DNA of 64,000 bases from Bacteroidaceae bacterium. Its GTDB lineage: Bacteria > Bacteroidota > Bacteroidia > Bacteroidales > Bacteroidaceae. Location: assembly GCA_902362595.1 (NCBI GenBank), contig CABIXF010000012.1, forward strand, positions 33,595-97,594. The letters are read 5' to 3'. Positions 44,521-53,598 of the stretch are shown here, piece after piece (positions within the stretch are counted from its first letter, which is position 1; each line of letters begins with the position of its first letter). Both the position numbers and the translations under genes were made by a program. The notes under the pieces were generated by a model. It was not told the DNA's origin, made no database searches, and worked only from the letters and a program-made list of their open reading frames with translations.

Positions 44521-47120
44521 TGAGTACCTTGTGGACTGTGGCGGCTGTCTGTTTGTGTGTAGGGGGGCATCCTCGTTCAGAAACTTCTGAATTGAAGAAA
44601 GCAATCGTACAAATGCAAGACTTGTATCGCGTGAATTTCGTCTATGATTCTTCTTTGGAAGTGATGCGGTTATCTGGCATTTTTTCTTCTGGTAAGTCAT
44701 TGAAGGAGAATCTGCAAACTGTCTTTTCCGGAACCGGAATCAAATGGGAGATAAAAGGCAGCTATGTCTTGTTGTTTAAATCGAGTCAGTACACTTTTTC
44801 AGGCCACGTGTGTCAGGATAATGGGGAATCACTTCTCAATGTCACGGTGTATGACCAGAATATGCATATTGGTACCTTGACGGATGAACATGGCTTTTTT
44901 AGTTTGACACTGCCGGAAGGAAAGCATACTTTGCGTTTCTCTTATGTAGGTTATGAAGAGGTGGTGAAAGAACTGGACCTGCGTTCAGATTATTCTGGCA
45001 CGATTTATTTGAAGGAAAGTTCCACTGCATTGGAAGGGGTAGTGGTAACGGCCGATTTGAATACTTCTCTTTTTACGACTCAGACTGGAAAGGTTTCGTT
45101 GACTCCAGCACAGTTGAATACGGAATTTTCATTGTTCAGTTCACCGGATTTAGTCAAGGCGATTCAGCAGCTTCCCGGGGTATCTGCTGGCACGGAACTG
45201 CTCTCCGGCCTTTATGTACATGGGGGAAAGAATGATGAAAACTTATTCTTATTGGACGGCATGCCTCTCTATCAGGTGAATCATTTTGGAGGATTGTTTT
45301 CTGCATTTAATACGGATATAGTGAAGAATGTGGATTTTTACAAGAGTGGTTTCCCGGCACGTTACGGAGGGAGGCTTTCGTCTGTGACAGATGTCCGTAT
45401 GAAGGAGGGGGACTTAAAGGAGTTTCATGGTATGGTCTCGTTGGGGCTGCTGGACGGAAGGCTACGTTTCGAAGGGCCTGTCATAAAGGAAAAAACTTCT
45501 TTTGTGTTCGGTATGCGCCGGAGTTGGTTGGACGTGCTTTCTGCTCCTGCTTTGCGGATTGCCAATCGTTTCTTTCCCGAAGAAGATATCAATGCCCGTT
45601 ATGCTTTTCATGATATAAATGCGAAAATTACACATCGGTTTTCCAATGAGAGCAGGCTTTCTTTTAGTGTGTATTCTGGAAGAGATTTGTTTAAAATGAA
45701 GGATAAACAGCTTTTCCCGTCAGGAAATCTGCTCCATCAAGAGAAAGAACAGACCACGGATGAATATCATATCAGATGGGGAAATCTTTCTGCCGCGTTG
45801 TCATGGAATAATCAGTTCAATCATAAACTGACCGGTAATTTTTCTTTGGTATATGCCCGTAATCTGTCTAAATATGACTTCAGGTCAGATGATAGTTTTT
45901 ATAAAGGGGAAGATGATAAAGAATATTCTGTGGACCGGATGCAGAGGGACAGTTATTCTACTATTGATGACGTAGGTTTTCGCATGGATTTTCATTACCT
46001 TCCTACGGCGAGTCATCATGTTCGCTTCGGAAGCGATTACTTGTATCATATCTATTGTCCGCAGCATACGCTATCACAGGATATAAGAGGTACGGAGGAA
46101 ATGACGGATACGTTATTGTCATCCGTAGAGAGCCATTACAAGGGGAATGAATTCTCTTTTTATGCGGAAGACGATATGAGACTGACCCGGGAGCTGCGGA
46201 TAAATCTGGGGGTACGTTATACCATGTATCAGGTTTCGGGAGCAGTATATCATTCGCTGGAGCCGAGAATATCGGCAAGCTATCGTCTGTTCAGTCGTAC
46301 CACTTTGAAAGTTTCCTATACCGAGATGAGTCAGTTTGCTCACCAGTTATCCAATTCTTATTTAAACTTGCCGACCGATTGTTGGGTCCCTTCTACCTCC
46401 CGTATACGTCCTATGCGTTCGCGACAGGTGGCAGGTGGTGTGTACATGGAACTTCCGTGGAGGTTGCGCCTGGAGGTAGAAGGTTATTTCCGTACTACCA
46501 GCCGAATGTTGGAGTACGAGGCGGGAGGCAGTCTTACATTGCCTGCCGGAAACTGGGAGCAGGTGGTACGGGTGGGAGACGGCAAATCGTATGGGTTGGA
46601 AACATCGCTGGTGTATCATGATGAGCGGAACCTCTTTCAGGCTGGTTATACTTTGTCATGGAGCAAGCAAAAGTTTGATGACTTTTATTCCGGTTGGTAT
46701 CCCAGCAAGTTTGACAATCGTCATAAACTGAATCTGGTCTATCGTCGTAAATTCAGCTGTCGAATGGATGTATATGCAGCGTGGACTTATCGTAGTGGTG
46801 ACCATGCGACGGTTCCTACACAGTATGTGGAAAATCCTTGCCTGCCCGGTACCTCGCAACTGTCGGACTTAGAGCCGATGTATGGAAAACCTAACAATAT
46901 TACTTTGCCTGCCTACCATCGGCTGGATGTGGGTATCAATTTCCGACGGACTACCAAGCGGGGATTCGAGCGAATCTGGAATGTGAGTATCTATAACGCC
47001 TATTGCCGTATGAATCCTTTTTATACTAAGATAGAACGGCAGGCCAACGGAAGTTTCAGAGGAAAGGCTATCGGGCTGTTCCCGATAATTCCTTCTTTTA
47101 GCTACACTTTAAATTTCTGA
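44517..47120 (+). CDS. TonB-dependent receptor with STN signalling domain
   Basis: 867 residues. In order: short signal sequence, STN domain (about 25-95; IVQMQDLYRVNFVYDSSLE, FSGTGIKWEIKGSYVLLF) that contacts FecR, a carboxypeptidase-regulatory-like domain (about 98-180; GESLLNVTVYDQN, LRFSYVGYEE), a plug domain (LPGVSAGTELLSGLYVHGG, NLFLLDGMPLYQ) and a beta barrel ending FPIIPSFSYTLNF. It lacks the SusC signature length and has no SusD partner; a DUF4249 lipoprotein takes that place. Start codon overlaps the FecR stop. Substrate unknown. Confidence 0.93.
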   Translation: MMSTLWTVAAVCLCVGGHPRSETSELKKAIVQMQDLYRVNFVYDSSLEVMRLSGIFSSGKSLKENLQTVFSGTGIKWEIKGSYVLLFKSSQYTFSGHVCQDNGESLLNVTVYDQNMHIGTLTDEHGFFSLTLPEGKHTLRFSYVGYEEVVKELDLRSDYSGTIYLKESSTALEGVVVTADLNTSLFTTQTGKVSLTPAQLNTEFSLFSSPDLVKAIQQLPGVSAGTELLSGLYVHGGKNDENLFLLDGMPLYQVNHFGGLFSAFNTDIVKNVDFYKSGFPARYGGRLSSVTDVRMKEGDLKEFHGMVSLGLLDGRLRFEGPVIKEKTSFVFGMRRSWLDVLSAPALRIANRFFPEEDINARYAFHDINAKITHRFSNESRLSFSVYSGRDLFKMKDKQLFPSGNLLHQEKEQTTDEYHIRWGNLSAALSWNNQFNHKLTGNFSLVYARNLSKYDFRSDDSFYKGEDDKEYSVDRMQRDSYSTIDDVGFRMDFHYLPTASHHVRFGSDYLYHIYCPQHTLSQDIRGTEEMTDTLLSSVESHYKGNEFSFYAEDDMRLTRELRINLGVRYTMYQVSGAVYHSLEPRISASYRLFSRTTLKVSYTEMSQFAHQLSNSYLNLPTDCWVPSTSRIRPMRSRQVAGGVYMELPWRLRLEVEGYFRTTSRMLEYEAGGSLTLPAGNWEQVVRVGDGKSYGLETSLVYHDERNLFQAGYTLSWSKQKFDDFYSGWYPSKFDNRHKLNLVYRRKFSCRMDVYAAWTYRSGDHATVPTQYVENPCLPGTSQLSDLEPMYGKPNNITLPAYHRLDVGINFRRTTKRGFERIWNVSIYNAYCRMNPFYTKIERQANGSFRGKAIGLFPIIPSFSYTLNF

Positions 47121-47174
47121 ATCGGCATGCATTGGAATGTCATTGATTATAACAAATTTCTAAACATTGTATTT

Positions 47175-48263
47175 ATGCATTTAAACAAACGGAATCTCAT
47201 AGTAATACTTGCAGCCTTCAGTCTGTTGTCATCTTGTGTGTATCATTTTGACTTGGATGAAGTTTCAGAGATTCCTAAGTTAACGGTATATAGTTATCCT
47301 GGAAGTGGTGACACTATGGTGGTACGTCTTTCGTACAGTCTTCCGGTTCATGATAAAGGCAGAAAGATGTATGGATTAAAGGGTAGGGACATCCGCCTGG
47401 AAGTGAATGACCGTTCTGTTCCTTTGTGGTGGGCAGAGGATTCCTTGCCGGGAGTCCCCGCCAAAAGTTATTATGTGGTACAGTCCTATGAGACGGGCGA
47501 CCGTGTCCGGCTGACTGCTTCGGTAGAAGGGGTGAAAGCGGTGTCTGCCTTTACTATTATTCCTGCTCCTTTCCCTTTAAACGCTGTCAAAATAGAACGA
47601 AAATCCTCTGAGTTGAATGTGCTCCAGCTTCAGATAAATTTTACCGATTATGCAAAAACTGAAAATTACTATGCGGTAACGGTCAAAGAAAGGGTAAAGT
47701 ATTGGAAAGAGGGGACTTCGGAAGTGCATTATGGCAAACCGTCTTCTGCTTATATGGACTGGAGTGATGAGCCGATGTTGGATGCTTCTTCGGGTTTGGA
47801 TGACATTTTTATGGGAAACTATGCGTACTATCAGAATCTGTATTTTTGGAGCGATGAGAAAATTCAGGGAAAGAATTACACACTTCGCCTGAATATGACT
47901 TACATACCTGATTACAAGACTTCTATTCAAGATGAAACTTTTATAAACAGAAAGCAATATAAGGTTTATTTATATAGTCTGTCTGAAGAGTTCTACCGTT
48001 ATTTGAAATCGCTTAATGAGCAGAAGAATAATGAGTTGGGCAATGTGGAACTGGCTCCTATGCGGGCTACCTATACCAATGTGGAAAACGGTTTCGGGAT
48101 GGTAGGGGGGTGCCGCTTGCGGCAAACGGAGTGGATAGATATGTCTGAATCTGAAACACGATCAGATTTTGACCATGCGGTGCTGAATGTAGGATATCAA
48201 GTGGATTCGATAAAAAAGAATCATCCGTTTATTTCGCTGAATGATGAATTGTGGAGTAAATAA
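47175..48263 (+). CDS. DUF4249 family lipoprotein
   Basis: 362 residues. ATG at 47175 gives a lipoprotein signal with lipobox LLSSC; the frame from 47127 would put 16 unrelated residues in front. The DUF4249 pattern is seen in the N-terminal beta domain (IPKLTVYSYPGSGDTMVVRLSYSLP split in two strands) and VMGNY/YYQNLYFWSDEKI later. The family commonly sits after STN-type TonB receptors in Bacteroidetes and is presumed to be a surface or periplasmic partner; no function is proven. Confidence 0.85.
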   Translation: MHLNKRNLIVILAAFSLLSSCVYHFDLDEVSEIPKLTVYSYPGSGDTMVVRLSYSLPVHDKGRKMYGLKGRDIRLEVNDRSVPLWWAEDSLPGVPAKSYYVVQSYETGDRVRLTASVEGVKAVSAFTIIPAPFPLNAVKIERKSSELNVLQLQINFTDYAKTENYYAVTVKERVKYWKEGTSEVHYGKPSSAYMDWSDEPMLDASSGLDDIFMGNYAYYQNLYFWSDEKIQGKNYTLRLNMTYIPDYKTSIQDETFINRKQYKVYLYSLSEEFYRYLKSLNEQKNNELGNVELAPMRATYTNVENGFGMVGGCRLRQTEWIDMSESETRSDFDHAVLNVGYQVDSIKKNHPFISLNDELWSK

Positions 48264-48307
48264 AACAGAAACCAGATTAAAAATAATAACACTAATTGGA
48301 AATCAGT

Positions 48308-48922
48308 ATGAAACGTTTATCTTTTTTCTTATTCCTTTTCTTTTTATGGATGACAGTTCGTGCACAGATGCTCCGTTCTTCAGGCCTGGTGCTTTATGGA
48401 GGGAAAAATACCGTAAACTACCAGATGGCTTCACCGGGGAAAGGATTGCCGCCTTTCGATTTGGCAAACTCCCGTTTGAGGTCTGATTTTACTTTGGGCG
48501 CCGGCTACCGCTGGCGGCTGAATTGTCCGGATACCGGCTGGTTGTTCGACTTGTCGTTATCGGCAAGATATGGCCGCTACAGCTATGGATTCCGTTATCT
48601 TTCTTCTGACGTGCATACGACGTATGTGGGCGGGGAAGGAATCCGTAATCTGTGGTCGGCATCTTTTGCTGGAAGTGTGGGACGGTACCTGTTTCGAGGA
48701 TTGAATCTGTCGGTAGGAGTGGAACCCACTTTTTATTTTTATGACAAAAGTTTCTTCGACTTGCCGGTATTTGCAAGATTGGCGTATGACTTCAGATTCA
48801 TGGAAGTGGCTGTGCAATACAAATGGGGTATGACAAGGAAGTTCAATATGCCTCCTTTCTTGCGTAACCGACTTTCAGGCTGGGAGTGTTCGGTCTATAT
48901 TCCTTTGTCAGGACGGAAATGA
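48308..48922 (+). CDS. Small predicted outer-membrane beta-barrel protein
   Basis: 204 residues from ATG 48308. Signal peptide (KRLSFFLFLFFLWMTVRAQ), then alternating hydrophobic strands with many aromatics (FTLGAGYRWRLN, WLFDLSLSARYGRYSYGFRY, LSVGVEPTFYFY, VAVQYKWGM), the look of an 8-10 strand barrel. It is the last gene of the sigma/FecR/receptor/DUF4249 run (44 bp gap). I do not recognise a named family. Confidence 0.7.
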   Translation: MKRLSFFLFLFFLWMTVRAQMLRSSGLVLYGGKNTVNYQMASPGKGLPPFDLANSRLRSDFTLGAGYRWRLNCPDTGWLFDLSLSARYGRYSYGFRYLSSDVHTTYVGGEGIRNLWSASFAGSVGRYLFRGLNLSVGVEPTFYFYDKSFFDLPVFARLAYDFRFMEVAVQYKWGMTRKFNMPPFLRNRLSGWECSVYIPLSGRK

Positions 48923-48996
48923 TTTTTTCCCGAAAGGGATGGCTGGATTCTCTATAAATTTCTGTAATGTATTGAGATATACAGCTTTATTTGCTG

Positions 48997-49080
48997 CCAG
49001 TACTTCCTTGGCAGTACTTGTCCACGAAAGTACTGTAGTACTTCAAAGAAAGTACTGGAGTACTGCCGAGGAAGTACTGA
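48997..49080. repeat. Cluster of seven AGTACT palindromes within a long inverted repeat
   Basis: AGTACT occurs at 48999, 49013, 49029, 49037, 49051, 49059 and 49073. The outer blocks CAGTACTTCCTTGGCAGTAC and GTACTGCCGAGGAAGTACTG pair over about 21 bp with one G-T, centred at 49038, and the inside can form a second hairpin (AAGTACT GT AGTACTT). It lies between two convergent genes. Confidence 0.85.
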
Positions 49081-49138
49081 GAGACTGACTTTGATTGAAA
49101 TGAAAGAGTCGTGTGTGAAGGGAGTAAATCTCCGGTTC

Positions 49139-50410
49139 TTAACTTTCTTTTTTCTTGAAATATTCGTACCCGATGCGGCAGAACAGGCATTTCTTCGGGT
49201 CGCAGTAGTTCTTTTTGAGTTGGATAAGGGCCTGGCTGTCGCCGGCATGGGCAGCGGAGAGGCCACATTCCTTCCACAGGCGGATGATGTAATTATTTTC
49301 CGGTTTCAGTTGTTCCAGCAGGTTGCTAGCCCGTTCGATGAGCCGTTCTTCCCCTTTGTGCTTTCCATAGGCATAAAGAAAAGGCACCACGGTGTTGATA
49401 ATCAGGAGGTCGATGGATGCATCGCTGAGAGTCTTCGGACGGGCGGGCGACGGTTCGCCGAACACGTAGTGAGTGAGCCAGTAGAGAGAGGTACCTCCCC
49501 GCAACAGGTCGCGCAGCTCTTTCACGGTAGGAGCCAGCAGGAGCTGGGAAAGCATCCCCTGGGAATGATGATAGAGGTTGGCCAGCTGGGCGATGCGCAC
49601 GTGTGGGAAATTGCCCGGGCGCATGCGGAGCATTTTCCACCGAAGGTGTTCGGAGGGCTGTAGCTCGAATTTGTGGGCCAGGTAGGCGTATTCCTTGGTA
49701 AGCTGGGCGGAATAGTCGTCGGACGGGAGTTCCTGCAACAGGCCGGCCTGCCCGAAGAAAATGGCTTCTATCTGAAAAAGATTATCGCGGTGTTTGTTGA
49801 CGGCCTGTAAGGGAATGGTCTGGGCCCATTGTTCGAAGGCATCGCTGTTGGTGCCGAAACCGAAGTTGCGGGCCAGGGTGAGAAAGAAGGCCTGTTCCCA
49901 GTCGCCTTTGCTTTGGGTGAGCTGGGTCTGGATACGCTGTGTTTTCTGCTCGAAACGTTCCGTCTGCAAGCTGGAGAGCCAGCTGTGGAGCAGGAGTTTG
50001 GGCAGTTGGGGAATGAGGCGGTAGCAGGCCGGATAGTGACTGGTTTCAATCAGTTCTCGGTAGTTTTCCAGCAAGTAGGGCGGGTAGTGCAGTTCCATTT
50101 GTGGGATGGGTTCGCCATCCGTACGGAAGGTCTCTGCATCGATGTCGGAAGCCACGTGGAGAATCACGGAGTCGTAGGCACGGTCCAAGTGATGCTGGTG
50201 GCGTTTCCAGTCGGAGGCATGCACATGGATTTCTACATTGCCTACCCAAAGGATACCGTCTATCTTGATTTTTGCGTTGAAAAAGTCCGGACCGGCATTG
50301 GAATTGGGGAGTCCGGGGTCGATGACTTCCACGGTCTGCCCTTGGGTGGTGCATAACGGAGTGAGTGGAAAAAGCTTGTGCTTCCATACAAACTGGAGTA
50401 GATGTTCCAT
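49139..50410 (-). CDS. DUF2851 family protein
   Basis: 423 residues, soluble, no signal peptide. Matches the Bacteroidetes DUF2851 family: EVIDPGLPNSNAGPDFFNAK, WVGNVEIHVHASDW, DSVILHVASDID near the N-terminus, and a C-terminal CDPKKCLFCRIGYEYFKK, whose cysteines could bind metal. The HVHASDW and VILHV segments suggest a nuclease-like or hydrolase fold, but function is unknown. Transcribed towards the AGTACT cluster and away from dapB. Confidence 0.85.
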   Translation of the reverse strand: MEHLLQFVWKHKLFPLTPLCTTQGQTVEVIDPGLPNSNAGPDFFNAKIKIDGILWVGNVEIHVHASDWKRHQHHLDRAYDSVILHVASDIDAETFRTDGEPIPQMELHYPPYLLENYRELIETSHYPACYRLIPQLPKLLLHSWLSSLQTERFEQKTQRIQTQLTQSKGDWEQAFFLTLARNFGFGTNSDAFEQWAQTIPLQAVNKHRDNLFQIEAIFFGQAGLLQELPSDDYSAQLTKEYAYLAHKFELQPSEHLRWKMLRMRPGNFPHVRIAQLANLYHHSQGMLSQLLLAPTVKELRDLLRGGTSLYWLTHYVFGEPSPARPKTLSDASIDLLIINTVVPFLYAYGKHKGEERLIERASNLLEQLKPENNYIIRLWKECGLSAAHAGDSQALIQLKKNYCDPKKCLFCRIGYEYFKKKES

Positions 50411-50462
50411 GTTAACGAGGTGTAAATGTCGGGTAAATGTAATGATTAATACTGAAAAACAC

Positions 50463-50470
50463 TATCTTTG
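50463..50470 (+). promoter_or_regulatory. Candidate -7 box of the dapB-lepB operon
   Basis: TATCTTTG, 24 bp before dapB. The -33 region (around 50439) is poor, so the call is partial. Confidence 0.5.
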
Positions 50471-50493
50471 CGAATAAAATTATCAGCAGAATT

Positions 50494-51249
50494 ATGAAAA
50501 TTGCATTGATTGGATATGGAAAGATGGGAAAGGAAATCGAAAAGATAGCTCTTTCCAGAGGACACGAAATTGTCAGTATCATTGATATAAATAACCGGGA
50601 AGATTTTGCATCGGAAGCATTCCGTTCGGCAGATGTGGCTATTGAGTTCACGGCGCCATCGGTGGCTTATGGCAATTGCCTGGAGGCTTTTAAGAATGGA
50701 GTGAAGGTGGTGTCAGGCAGTACCGGATGGATGGCTGAACACGGGGAGGAAATGCGTCGCCTGTGTCAGGAAGAAGGAAAGACTTTGTTCTGGTCGTCCA
50801 ATTTTAGCTTGGGAGTGGCCATTTTCTCGGCAGTCAACAAGTATCTGGCCAAAATCATGAATCAGTTCCCGAATTATGACGTGTCGATGGTGGAAACGCA
50901 CCACGTACACAAGTTGGATGCACCGAGCGGTACGGCTATCACGCTGGCGGAAGGGATTCTGGAGAACCTGGACCGCAAACACAAATGGGTGATGGGTACG
51001 CTGACGGCTCCCGATGGAACCGTGACGGGTACGACCGATTGTGCGCCGGATGAATTGCCGGTAAGTGCCATCCGCGAAGGGGAAGTGCCGGGTATCCACA
51101 CTATCAAGTACGAGTCGGAAGCCGATTCCATCGTGATTACACACGATGCAAAGAACCGCAAGGGATTTGCCTTGGGTGCGGTACTGGCAGCGGAATATAC
51201 AGCCGGACACATCGGTTTCTTGGGTATGAATGATTTATTTCAGTTTTGA
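50494..51249 (+). CDS. dapB: 4-hydroxy-tetrahydrodipicolinate reductase
   Basis: 251 residues. NAD(P)H reductase of the lysine/diaminopimelate pathway. Nucleotide-binding IALIGYGKMGKEIEK, GSTGW, and the active-site ETHHVHKLDAPSGTA with the catalytic histidine pair and lysine are present. First gene of a plus-strand run; the signal peptidase start lies 3 bp past the stop. Confidence 0.97.
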   Translation: MKIALIGYGKMGKEIEKIALSRGHEIVSIIDINNREDFASEAFRSADVAIEFTAPSVAYGNCLEAFKNGVKVVSGSTGWMAEHGEEMRRLCQEEGKTLFWSSNFSLGVAIFSAVNKYLAKIMNQFPNYDVSMVETHHVHKLDAPSGTAITLAEGILENLDRKHKWVMGTLTAPDGTVTGTTDCAPDELPVSAIREGEVPGIHTIKYESEADSIVITHDAKNRKGFALGAVLAAEYTAGHIGFLGMNDLFQF

Positions 51250-51251
51250 GT

Positions 51252-52676
51252 ATGATACAAGCCTCACGTAAGCAATGGATAAAGTTCAGCATAGTGCTGG
51301 TGCTTTACCTGATTTTCCTGATTTGGTTGAAAAGCTGGCTGGGACTGATTGTGGTTCCGTTCATCTTTGATGCCTATATCTCCAAGAAGATTCCTTGGAC
51401 ATGGTGGAAGAAGTCGACCAACAAGACCGTGCTGACGGTGATGGGTTGGGTGGATGCCATCGTGTTCGCGTTGGTGGCGGTTTATTTCGTGAACCTGTAT
51501 TTCTTCCAGAATTACGTGATTCCTTCGTCTTCACTGGAGAAATCGTTGCTGGTGGGCGACTACCTGTTTGTGAGCAAGATGAGCTATGGGGCCCGTATTC
51601 CGCAGACCCCGTTGCACATGCCGCTGACGCAGCATACGTTGCCGGTGTTCAACTGCAAGTCGTATCTGGAATGGCCGAAATGGGATTACAAGCGGGTGTC
51701 TGGTCTGGGGAAAGTGGAACTGAACGATATCGTAGTGTTCAATTTCCCGGCAGGCGATACGGTGGCTACCGGCAATCCGGCAGAGGATATCTACCGCATG
51801 AGCTATGCCATCGGCAAGCAGCTTTCGCAGCCCATCGACCTGGCCAGCTTGAACGTGGAACAGCAGCGTGAAGTGTATGACTATTATTATACGGTGGGCC
51901 GTAAATATATTGATGAGAATCCGCAGCTGTATGGCAAGGTGATTACACGTCCGGTAGACCGGAGAGAGAACTACGTGAAACGTTGCGTGGGATTGCCGGG
52001 ACAGACGTTGCAGATTAAGAACCGGATTGTCTATCTGGACGGTAAACCGAACAAGGAGCCGGACAATGTACAGTATCGTTATTTCGTACATACGAAAGGC
52101 ATGCTGCCGGAGGATTTGTGTCATGAGCTGGGTATCAGCAAGGAAGACCTGATGGGGTATTACACGGAAGAATCAGTGTACAACATGCCGCTGACCGAGA
52201 AGGCCAAAGCAGCTCTGTTGGCCCGGAAAGATTTGGTGACTTCCATCGAGAATGTACCGGACGACGATGCGGGCGGACTGTATCCCGACAACAAACTGAC
52301 GGGATGGACGGTAGACAACTATGGGCCGATATGGATTCCGAAAAAAGGGGCTACCGTGGATTTGACATTGGACAACCTGCCGATTTATGAACGCCCTATC
52401 CGGAACTACGAGGGTAATAGTTTGGAAGTGAAGGACGGAAAGATTTACATCAACGGACAGGAAACAACGAAATATACCTTTAAGATGGATTATTACTGGA
52501 TGATGGGAGACAACCGTCACAATTCGGCCGACTCCCGTTTCTGGGGTTTTGTGCCGGAAGACCATATCGTGGGTAAGCCGATTTTCATCTGGCTGTCACT
52601 GGATCAGGACCGCGGATGGTTTGACGGAAAGGTTCGCTGGAGTCGCCTGTTCAAGTTTGTAGATTCCATTAAATGA
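51252..52676 (+). CDS. lepB: Signal peptidase I
   Basis: 474 residues. Membrane-bound Ser/Lys protease that removes signal peptides in the periplasm. Two N-terminal membrane segments precede the catalytic part. Nucleophile Ser94 in IPSSSLEKSL, general-base Lys243 in NYVKRCVGLPGQ and the intact GDNRHNSADSRFWG box show an active enzyme. A long insert between Ser and Lys (about 150 residues) makes it larger than E. coli LepB (324 residues). ATG 51252 is used; TTG 51246 would overlap the dapB stop. Confidence 0.95.
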   Translation: MIQASRKQWIKFSIVLVLYLIFLIWLKSWLGLIVVPFIFDAYISKKIPWTWWKKSTNKTVLTVMGWVDAIVFALVAVYFVNLYFFQNYVIPSSSLEKSLLVGDYLFVSKMSYGARIPQTPLHMPLTQHTLPVFNCKSYLEWPKWDYKRVSGLGKVELNDIVVFNFPAGDTVATGNPAEDIYRMSYAIGKQLSQPIDLASLNVEQQREVYDYYYTVGRKYIDENPQLYGKVITRPVDRRENYVKRCVGLPGQTLQIKNRIVYLDGKPNKEPDNVQYRYFVHTKGMLPEDLCHELGISKEDLMGYYTEESVYNMPLTEKAKAALLARKDLVTSIENVPDDDAGGLYPDNKLTGWTVDNYGPIWIPKKGATVDLTLDNLPIYERPIRNYEGNSLEVKDGKIYINGQETTKYTFKMDYYWMMGDNRHNSADSRFWGFVPEDHIVGKPIFIWLSLDQDRGWFDGKVRWSRLFKFVDSIK

Positions 52677-52680
52677 GTGT

Positions 52681-53598
52681 ATGAACAAAGGAAAGTCCGG
52701 GTGGGGATGGTTGAAGGCAGCTGGCGTGGCGGTGCTGACCGTCTGGCTGGTGCGGACACTGCTTGTGACGACTTGTGTGATTCCTTCCTCCGGCATGGAG
52801 AATTCGCTTTACCAGGGGGAACGGATTCTGGTCAGCAAGTGGAGTTACGGGCTGCGTCTGCCTTTCTGTTCGCTCTTCGGCTATCACCGGCTGGTGGCTT
52901 CCCGTGCAAGGAAAGGGGATATCGTCTTGTTCAACAACCCGCACCCTGAGAATCCGAAGACAGGAATCGAGTGGCGTGAACTGTTTATCAGCCGTTGTAT
53001 CGGTACGCCGGGCGATACGCTGATGCTGGACGCGGATTTGAATGATGTAGGCGGAAAGGTGTTGAGCCCGGATGCCAAGTCGCTGTATGCCTATCCGGTA
53101 TCGACGGAGGACCTGATGCTGACGGTGCTGTCGGTACTGGGTATCAAAGGCAATACGCTGGTAGGATATACTTCCGACGGGGGGTATATCCGGAGTTTCA
53201 GCCAGTATGAATATTATTTGCTTTCGCAAAAGCTGGAAGGGCGGATTCCACTGGTTCCACTGGACGAGAAGAACCGTACGGAGGCGCATCCGTATGTGGT
53301 TCCGGCAAAGGGAGTACCGGTGAAGGTGTATCCGTGGAATGTGACGTTGCTGTGCAATACGATTGTGGCGCATGAGCACCAGCCGGCAGAAGTACGTCAC
53401 GACACGTTGTGGGTGAAAGGAAAGCCGGTGGAGGCGTACACGTTCAGTAAGGATTACTACTGGATGGCTTCGAACGACCCCGTGAATATCTGTGATTCCC
53501 GCTTGTTCGGGCTGGTGCCGGAAGACCATCTGGTGGGAAAGGCCTGGCTAATCTGGTATTCCTCTCGGAAAGGACGTTTCGGACAGCGGGTGCAATGA
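52681..53598 (+). CDS. Signal peptidase I paralogue lacking catalytic residues
   Basis: 305 residues with one N-terminal membrane helix. Clearly S26-fold: IPSSGMENSLYQGERILVSK, ISRCIGTPGDTLML, DSRLFGLVPEDHLVGKAW. But the residue just before the Met, where the nucleophile Ser sits, is Gly38 (Ser36 and Ser37 precede it), and the general-base Lys position is Ser104. The GDNRxNS box reads SNDPVNI. Likely an inactive or reprogrammed partner of the neighbouring LepB (inference). Starts 4 bp after lepB and overlaps the WbqC gene by 4 bp. Confidence 0.85.
   Translation: MNKGKSGWGWLKAAGVAVLTVWLVRTLLVTTCVIPSSGMENSLYQGERILVSKWSYGLRLPFCSLFGYHRLVASRARKGDIVLFNNPHPENPKTGIEWRELFISRCIGTPGDTLMLDADLNDVGGKVLSPDAKSLYAYPVSTEDLMLTVLSVLGIKGNTLVGYTSDGGYIRSFSQYEYYLLSQKLEGRIPLVPLDEKNRTEAHPYVVPAKGVPVKVYPWNVTLLCNTIVAHEHQPAEVRHDTLWVKGKPVEAYTFSKDYYWMASNDPVNICDSRLFGLVPEDHLVGKAWLIWYSSRKGRFGQRVQ

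Noticed and set aside
48997..49080. Integron attC or phage att site
   Set aside because: No integrase gene nearby and no core-site pattern; only the repeated AGTACT symmetry is seen.
52669..53529. Minus-strand open frame opposite the second signal peptidase gene
   Set aside because: Shadow frame; the plus strand encodes a recognisable S26 protein with operon-like spacing.
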